A DNA stretch of 26,528 nucleotides from Pirellulales bacterium (GTDB taxonomy: Bacteria > Planctomycetota > Planctomycetia > Pirellulales > JAICIG01), in NCBI GenBank assembly GCA_025924495.1, contig JAICIG010000040.1:1-26528 (forward strand). The letters run 5' to 3'. Under the pieces are notes generated by a model. It made no database searches. It was given only the letters and a program-made list of their open reading frames with translations, and was not told the DNA's origin. A program made the position numbers and the translations under genes. Positions 23,592-26,528 of the stretch are shown here, one piece after another; position 1 is the first letter of the stretch; each line of letters starts with the position of its first letter.

Positions 23592-24191
23592 TCATGACTC
23601 CTGCTGTAACTCACTCACGCGACTCCGCAGCCGGGCGATGATTCGACTGCGAGCCACATACACATTTCCGGGCGACATTCCTAACTCGGCGGCAGTTGCT
23701 GCCACAGCGCCGCCGTCGATGCATGTCCGCCAGAAGGCCTGCCAGGTCGAGTCGTGAAACTCGCCACGGATCTGCTCGGCGGCGTGCAGCAGCAGTTGTT
23801 GGCGATACTCGCGATCGAATTCGTCCGACGCCTCGGAAGCTTCATCGGGCTGGTCGGCAAGGAAGATCTGCGCGTCGCTCCCGCCCCGCGCCATCGGGCC
23901 GCGCCGCCGCTTGATCACGAACTTGATCACCCGATACCGTGCAATCTGAAACAACCAGCGGCGAAATGATGCCTGCTGTCCATCGGGCTTCCATTTCGAG
24001 ACATCGCCGGCCACGGCCGCCAACACTTGCTGGCAGACGTCGCGAGCATCGCTGTCCTGCAGACCATTACGTCGCAACAGCCGGAGAATCAGCGGCTCAT
24101 ACAGCGCCAGGAACTCAAACCACGCGGTTTCATCGCGCCCGTTTTGCAGACGGACGACAAGACTGGCCCGAGTTTCTGACGAAGACGGCAT
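23592..24191 (-). CDS. ECF-type RNA polymerase sigma factor
   Basis: A 199-residue sigma-70 family protein of the extracytoplasmic-function type. Region 2 spans about 25-97: LYEPLILRLLRRNGLQDSDA, then DVCQQVLAAV, then SFRRWLFQIARYRVIKFV with the aromatic/basic -10 recognition part. An acidic linker follows. Region 4 covers about 135-195 and ends in a helix-turn-helix, VAATAAELGMSPGNVYVARS, followed by basic residues. Length and layout fit planctomycete ECF factors that sit beside Ser/Thr kinases. It is first in the operon. Its ATG at 24191 is preceded by AGAGAGGA at 24197-24204 with a 5-nt gap, and that site lies within a hairpin (24197-24230). Confidence 0.93.
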   Translation of the reverse strand: MPSSSETRASLVVRLQNGRDETAWFEFLALYEPLILRLLRRNGLQDSDARDVCQQVLAAVAGDVSKWKPDGQQASFRRWLFQIARYRVIKFVIKRRRGPMARGGSDAQIFLADQPDEASEASDEFDREYRQQLLLHAAEQIRGEFHDSTWQAFWRTCIDGGAVAATAAELGMSPGNVYVARSRIIARLRSRVSELQQES

Positions 24192-24196
24192 GCAAA

Positions 24197-24230
24197 TCCT
24201 CTCTTGGGATAAGTCCCGCCCAAGGGAGGA
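24197..24230 (-). promoter_or_regulatory. Hairpin that sequesters the ribosome binding site of the ECF sigma gene
   Basis: On the minus strand TCCTCCCTTGGG (24230-24219) pairs with CCCAAGAGAGGA (24208-24197) in 11 of 12 positions, with one C-A mismatch, around a 10-nt loop. The 3' arm contains the whole purine-rich Shine-Dalgarno of the sigma gene, whose ATG starts 5 nt later. A folded leader should block ribosome access, so translation may depend on temperature, a ligand, a protein or a competing RNA. It could alternatively be an operator palindrome in DNA. The pairing is seen directly; regulation is inferred. Confidence 0.6.
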
Positions 24231-24388
24231 TCTTACACGACGCCACAGTCAATCTCCCGTTTTAGCCAGCTTGCCTCCAGGTCCGCCGCCATGCTCCACG
24301 TTGGAATTGCCATTAAATGCGGGCGATTTTCGCGAAGCAGGGCCCTTCCTGCCAATGTGCTTTCACCTGCTTGCGATGTCGGGAAGAA

Positions 24389-24412
24389 AGCTCCCAGCTT
24401 CGGGGCTTTTCT
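24389..24412 (+). terminator. Terminator/attenuator-like hairpin in the repeat-protein leader
   Basis: On the plus strand AGCTCC (24389-24394) pairs with GGGGCT (24402-24407), including one G-T pair, around a 7-nt loop, and TTTTCT follows directly. That is the layout of a short intrinsic terminator. No plus-strand gene lies upstream, so it would end either a small RNA or the leader of the gene at 24603. The adjoining GCCCAAAGGGC could form an alternative stem. The stem is short, so confidence is limited. Confidence 0.35.
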
Positions 24413-24537
24413 GCCCAAAGGGCGCCTACGCTCTTGCGAAACGATCGAGAATTTCGGCTCCCGAGCCCGGATTTAGGATGGCGCCCGCTTTGCTTAGGCA
24501 TATCGCGGCCGAGCTTGTCGGGCGGTCGCCTGACTAA

Positions 24538-24559
24538 CGCCTGCTTCAACGATCAGGCG
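24538..24559 (+). promoter_or_regulatory. Inverted repeat in the repeat-protein leader
   Basis: CGCCTG at 24538-24543 and CAGGCG at 24554-24559 form a perfect 6-bp stem around a 10-nt loop, 43 nt upstream of the repeat-protein ATG. It could be a leader hairpin or a dimeric operator; nothing here decides. Confidence 0.3.
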
Positions 24560-24602
24560 CCCGCTCGATGCGCCGAGTTACAAGTAAGAAGGAGTCGAAG
24601 CA

Positions 24603-25748
24603 ATGCAATGTTTGCAAAAACCAGGTCTGTGCCGCTGGGTCGCACAACGGGTCGTACTGGCAGCGTCGATCGGCGGCGCGTTCGTAGCGTGCCTCGAGGC
24701 ACGGGCGCAAGGGCAGGAGAAAGTTGGCGGGACCGTTGAACGGTTGACCACGGCGCCTCGCGGCGAGATTGACGGCGCCGTCTTGGACGATGGCACGGTG
24801 CTGCACTGGCCGCCGCATCTGGAAAACCAGTTCAAGGAAATCGCCGCCGTGGGCGATCGCGTCGAAGCGACCGGCATTGCCGAGATCGGTAAGCGCGGTG
24901 AAGCACGCTTTGAAGTTGCGCGCCTGACTAATCTCGAGACCGCGTCTGCTGCCGTCAATGACGATCCCAGGCCGCCCAAAGGTCCTAAGGGTCGAGAGTC
25001 GAAGGGGCGCGATCCGCGGCGGGCGCCCCGGCCTGATTTGCGCGAGGCGACAACCATGCAGGGCGTCATTCGCAGCTTGACCACCGCGCCTCGCGGCGAG
25101 ATCGACGGCGCTGTCTTGGATGATGGCACGCTGCTGCACTGGCCGCCGCATCTGGAAGACCAGTTCAAGGAAATCGCCGCGGTGGGCGACCGCGTCGAAG
25201 CGACCGGCGGAATCGAGACGGGGAAGCGCGGTGAAGTACGGTTTGAAGTCGCGCGCCTGACTAATCTGCAGACCAAATCTACTGCCGTCAACGACGATCC
25301 GAGGCCGCCCAAAGGTCCTCAAGCTGCAGAGCCGAAGGGACGCGATCCGCGGCGGGCGCCTCGGCTTGGTTTCCGTGAGGCGACAACCGCGCAGGGCGTC
25401 ATTCGCAGCCTGACCGCCGCGCCTCGCGGCGAGATCGACGGCGCCGTCTTGGACGATGGCACGGTGCTGCACTGGCCGCCGCACCTGGAAGACCAGTTCA
25501 AGGAAATCGCCGCGGTGGGCGACCGCGTCGAAGCGACCGGCGGCGCTGAAACCGGCAAGCGCGGTGAAGCGAGGTTTGAGGTGTTGCGATTGAAAAACCT
25601 GCGATCCAACGCGTCAGCCGGCGATGATCGCGGTCCCAACAGGCCTGCCCCTCGTCGGCCGTCCCACCGGGACGAACAGTTGCGGGCATTGCAGGAGCAA
25701 GTGAGGCTGTTGCAGCGCCAAATCGATCGCTTGATCGATGAACGATAA
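24603..25748 (+). CDS. Secreted protein with three tandem OB-like modules and a C-terminal coiled coil
   Basis: A 381-residue exported protein. The signal peptide probably ends at ARA-QG (35-36). Three copies of a 111-residue unit follow, beginning at residues 43, 154 and 265. Each core reads like GEIDGAVLDDGTVLHWPPHL followed by VGDRVEATG and RFEVARLTNL. This small beta-rich pattern resembles OB-fold-like modules in other bacterial exported proteins, but I cannot name a family. Linkers between units are Arg/Lys/Pro-rich (DPRPPKGP, GRDPRRAPR). The third linker is diverged and leads to a heptad-like C-terminus (LRALQEQVRLLQRQIDRL) suggesting oligomerisation. The ATG at 24603 has AAGGAG eight bases upstream. 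It is divergent from the sigma-kinase-WD40 operon and could be its target; function is unknown. Confidence 0.85.
   Translation: MQCLQKPGLCRWVAQRVVLAASIGGAFVACLEARAQGQEKVGGTVERLTTAPRGEIDGAVLDDGTVLHWPPHLENQFKEIAAVGDRVEATGIAEIGKRGEARFEVARLTNLETASAAVNDDPRPPKGPKGRESKGRDPRRAPRPDLREATTMQGVIRSLTTAPRGEIDGAVLDDGTLLHWPPHLEDQFKEIAAVGDRVEATGGIETGKRGEVRFEVARLTNLQTKSTAVNDDPRPPKGPQAAEPKGRDPRRAPRLGFREATTAQGVIRSLTAAPRGEIDGAVLDDGTVLHWPPHLEDQFKEIAAVGDRVEATGGAETGKRGEARFEVLRLKNLRSNASAGDDRGPNRPAPRRPSHRDEQLRALQEQVRLLQRQIDRLIDER
24729..25061 (+). repeat. 333-bp tandem repeat, unit 1
   Basis: The first of three in-frame units, exactly 333 bp (111 codons) long. The landmark GCGCCTCGCGGCGAG starts at 24753. The core differs from units 2 and 3 at only a few bases over about 120 nt, mostly at third codon positions. 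Confidence 0.9.
25062..25394 (+). repeat. 333-bp tandem repeat, unit 2
   Basis: The second unit, with the landmark at 25086, exactly 333 bp after unit 1. Both core and basic linker are conserved with unit 1; the middle of the linker carries the most substitutions. Confidence 0.9.
25395..25601 (+). repeat. 333-bp tandem repeat, unit 3 (partial)
   Basis: The third unit, with the landmark at 25419, again 333 bp after the previous one. The core is nearly identical to unit 2, but similarity fades after about residue 333 where the coiled-coil tail begins. Confidence 0.85.
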
Positions 25749-25974
25749 GGCGCCCTCGCAGGTCGGCCTGTCCGCGCAGCACAAAGCGGCAGACTCGTTC
25801 CTCGGCCACGCCCCGCCCCGGCGGAGCAAACGGGCTGCCGGTTGCGATCTCTGCCGCTCTGTGAGGCGGTGCGTTTTCTACGTTCTTGTCACGGTACGTC
25901 GACTGCTTACCGCGGCTTGCAACGTTCATCAACTCGTCCTTTTCATGCGACAAAACGACCAGCGGAGCCGGATC

Positions 25975-26528
25975 ATGGACTGGCGCAATCGAATCGGTTT
26001 ATATGGGGCGTACGGCCTCGGGTTGTCGGGCATCGGTTTTACGTTGCCTTACTTGCCGTTGTATCTGGGTGAAAAAGGATTGACCGATACTCAGATCAGT
26101 TTGATCTCGGCTCTGGCGGCCGTCGCCGGATTGGTTCAGTTTCCTGTGGGATTATGGTCGGACCGAGCGCATTGGCGCAAACCCTTCCTGACAGGCGCGC
26201 TGGGGTTGCTGGCGATCGCCACCTTTCTGCTGCCCCGCGCGGAAAGCACGATCGCGCTTGGCGCATTGGTCATCTTGTTCGCCGAGAACGGCCTCTGTCG
26301 CGCCGTCATCGAAAGCCTGGCAGGCGCCGAGGCGGCATCGCTGGCCCCGCCCGGAAAAGTCGGCACGGCGATGGGGGCGCTGCGTTTCTGGAAGCCCGCC
26401 GCCATTATTGCAGTCACGCTTGTCGGCGGCGTGTTCGCAGAGCGCTTTGGAGTCGACTCCATTCTCACGTGGCTGGTCGTGCTGCAAGGCCTGGCCTTCT
26501 GCGTATCGTTGTTGATTCATGAGCGCGA
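25975..26528 (+). CDS. MFS transporter, 3' end beyond window
   Basis: The first 184 codons of a major facilitator superfamily transporter, open to the window edge. Translation starts MDWRNRIGLYGAYGLGLSG and gives about five or six membrane helices. After the second helix the segment QFPVGLWSDRAHWRKP matches the MFS loop 2-3 pattern (G-x3-D-R). The short N-terminus and overall style resemble the MFS_1_like/phenylpropionate-permease-like branch, but the substrate is unknown. The ATG at 25975 has GGAG at 25964-25967 with a 7-nt gap; an in-frame ATG at 25945 is less well placed. It follows the repeat-protein gene after 226 nt, in which I see no clear promoter or terminator. Confidence 0.85.
   Translation, partial: MDWRNRIGLYGAYGLGLSGIGFTLPYLPLYLGEKGLTDTQISLISALAAVAGLVQFPVGLWSDRAHWRKPFLTGALGLLAIATFLLPRAESTIALGALVILFAENGLCRAVIESLAGAEAASLAPPGKVGTAMGALRFWKPAAIIAVTLVGGVFAERFGVDSILTWLVVLQGLAFCVSLLIHER

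Larger units (their letters stand above)
24231..24602 (+). other. Divergent intergenic region between sigma operon and repeat-protein gene
   Basis: A 372-nt stretch that must hold the promoters of both the sigma operon (leftward) and the repeat-protein gene (rightward). I cannot assign a convincing -35/-10 pair for either. Several short overlapping reading frames exist on both strands, but none looks like a protein. Structured elements include a terminator-like hairpin (24389-24412), a competing stem just after it (GCCC 24413-24416 with GGGC 24420-24423) and an inverted repeat at 24538-24559. The repeat-protein Shine-Dalgarno AAGGAG is at 24589-24594. Confidence 0.5.

Noticed and set aside
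24228..24257. TTGACT and TAAGAT on the minus strand upstream of the sigma gene
   Set aside because: The two hexamers are only 11 nt apart, too close for a sigma-70 promoter.
24578..25312. Antisense frames across the tandem repeats
   Set aside because: They repeat with the same 333-bp period only because the sense gene does; the sense frame has a signal peptide and a good Shine-Dalgarno.
1..26528. tRNA, rRNA, CRISPR arrays, insertion sequences, phage genes
   Set aside because: I looked for these on both strands and saw no cloverleaf, conserved rRNA segment, regular spacer array or transposase/integrase motif.

Overview
The window reads as chromosomal DNA of a planctomycete (Planctomycetota; a Pirellulales-like lineage is a guess). 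It is GC-rich. The clearest markers are a paired DUF1501 protein and PSD1-type cytochrome protein (PSCyt1/DUF1549/DUF1553), and an ECF sigma factor next to a transmembrane Ser/Thr kinase and a secreted WD40 protein. Other genes fit a bacterium with an outer membrane (LptD-like barrel, O-antigen-type enzymes). I see no tRNA, rRNA, CRISPR array, insertion sequence or phage gene.

Layout. (1) 1-6455, plus strand: a surface-polysaccharide cluster made of a Wzz/GumC-like chain-length protein, an O-antigen ligase/polymerase, a phosphoglycosyl transferase, a GT4 glycosyltransferase and a WecG/TagA/CpsF glycosyltransferase. Genes within each half are tightly spaced. A 344-nt leader with a GAAA-capped hairpin separates ligase and sugar transferase. 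(2) 6517-11701, minus strand: a small DUF202 membrane protein, a Tat-exported DUF1501 protein and a 1048-residue cytochrome-type protein with a concanavalin-like insert. Short repeats lie around DUF202, and a large imperfect palindrome lies between the other two. (3) 11809-14866: an SDR oxidoreductase (plus) converges on an RND/MMPL-type exporter (minus). The SDR has Phe where the catalytic Tyr is expected. (4) 15036-19655, plus strand: a GT39-type membrane glycosyltransferase, then a 1028-residue LptD-like protein with OstA/LptA-like segments at its N-terminus, preceded by a near-consensus sigma-70 promoter. (5) 19782-24191, minus strand: an apparent operon of ECF sigma factor, zinc-finger-bearing membrane kinase and membrane-anchored WD40 propeller protein. 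The sigma gene's ribosome binding site lies inside a 12-position hairpin. (6) 24231-26528, plus strand: a 372-nt leader with a terminator-like hairpin, a secreted protein built from 333-bp tandem repeats, and the 5' part of an MFS transporter cut by the window edge.

How the parts may work together (inference): regions 1 and 4 supply cell-surface polysaccharide and outer-membrane assembly. Region 5 looks like a self-contained envelope-signalling circuit, with an extracytoplasmic propeller, a kinase spanning the membrane and a sigma factor that may be controlled at translation. The divergently placed repeat protein is a plausible target of that circuit, but nothing in the sequence proves it. 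The points most worth checking are the sequestered ribosome binding site, the sigma-kinase-WD40 module, the repeat protein with its possible attenuated leader, and the Tyr-to-Phe SDR.
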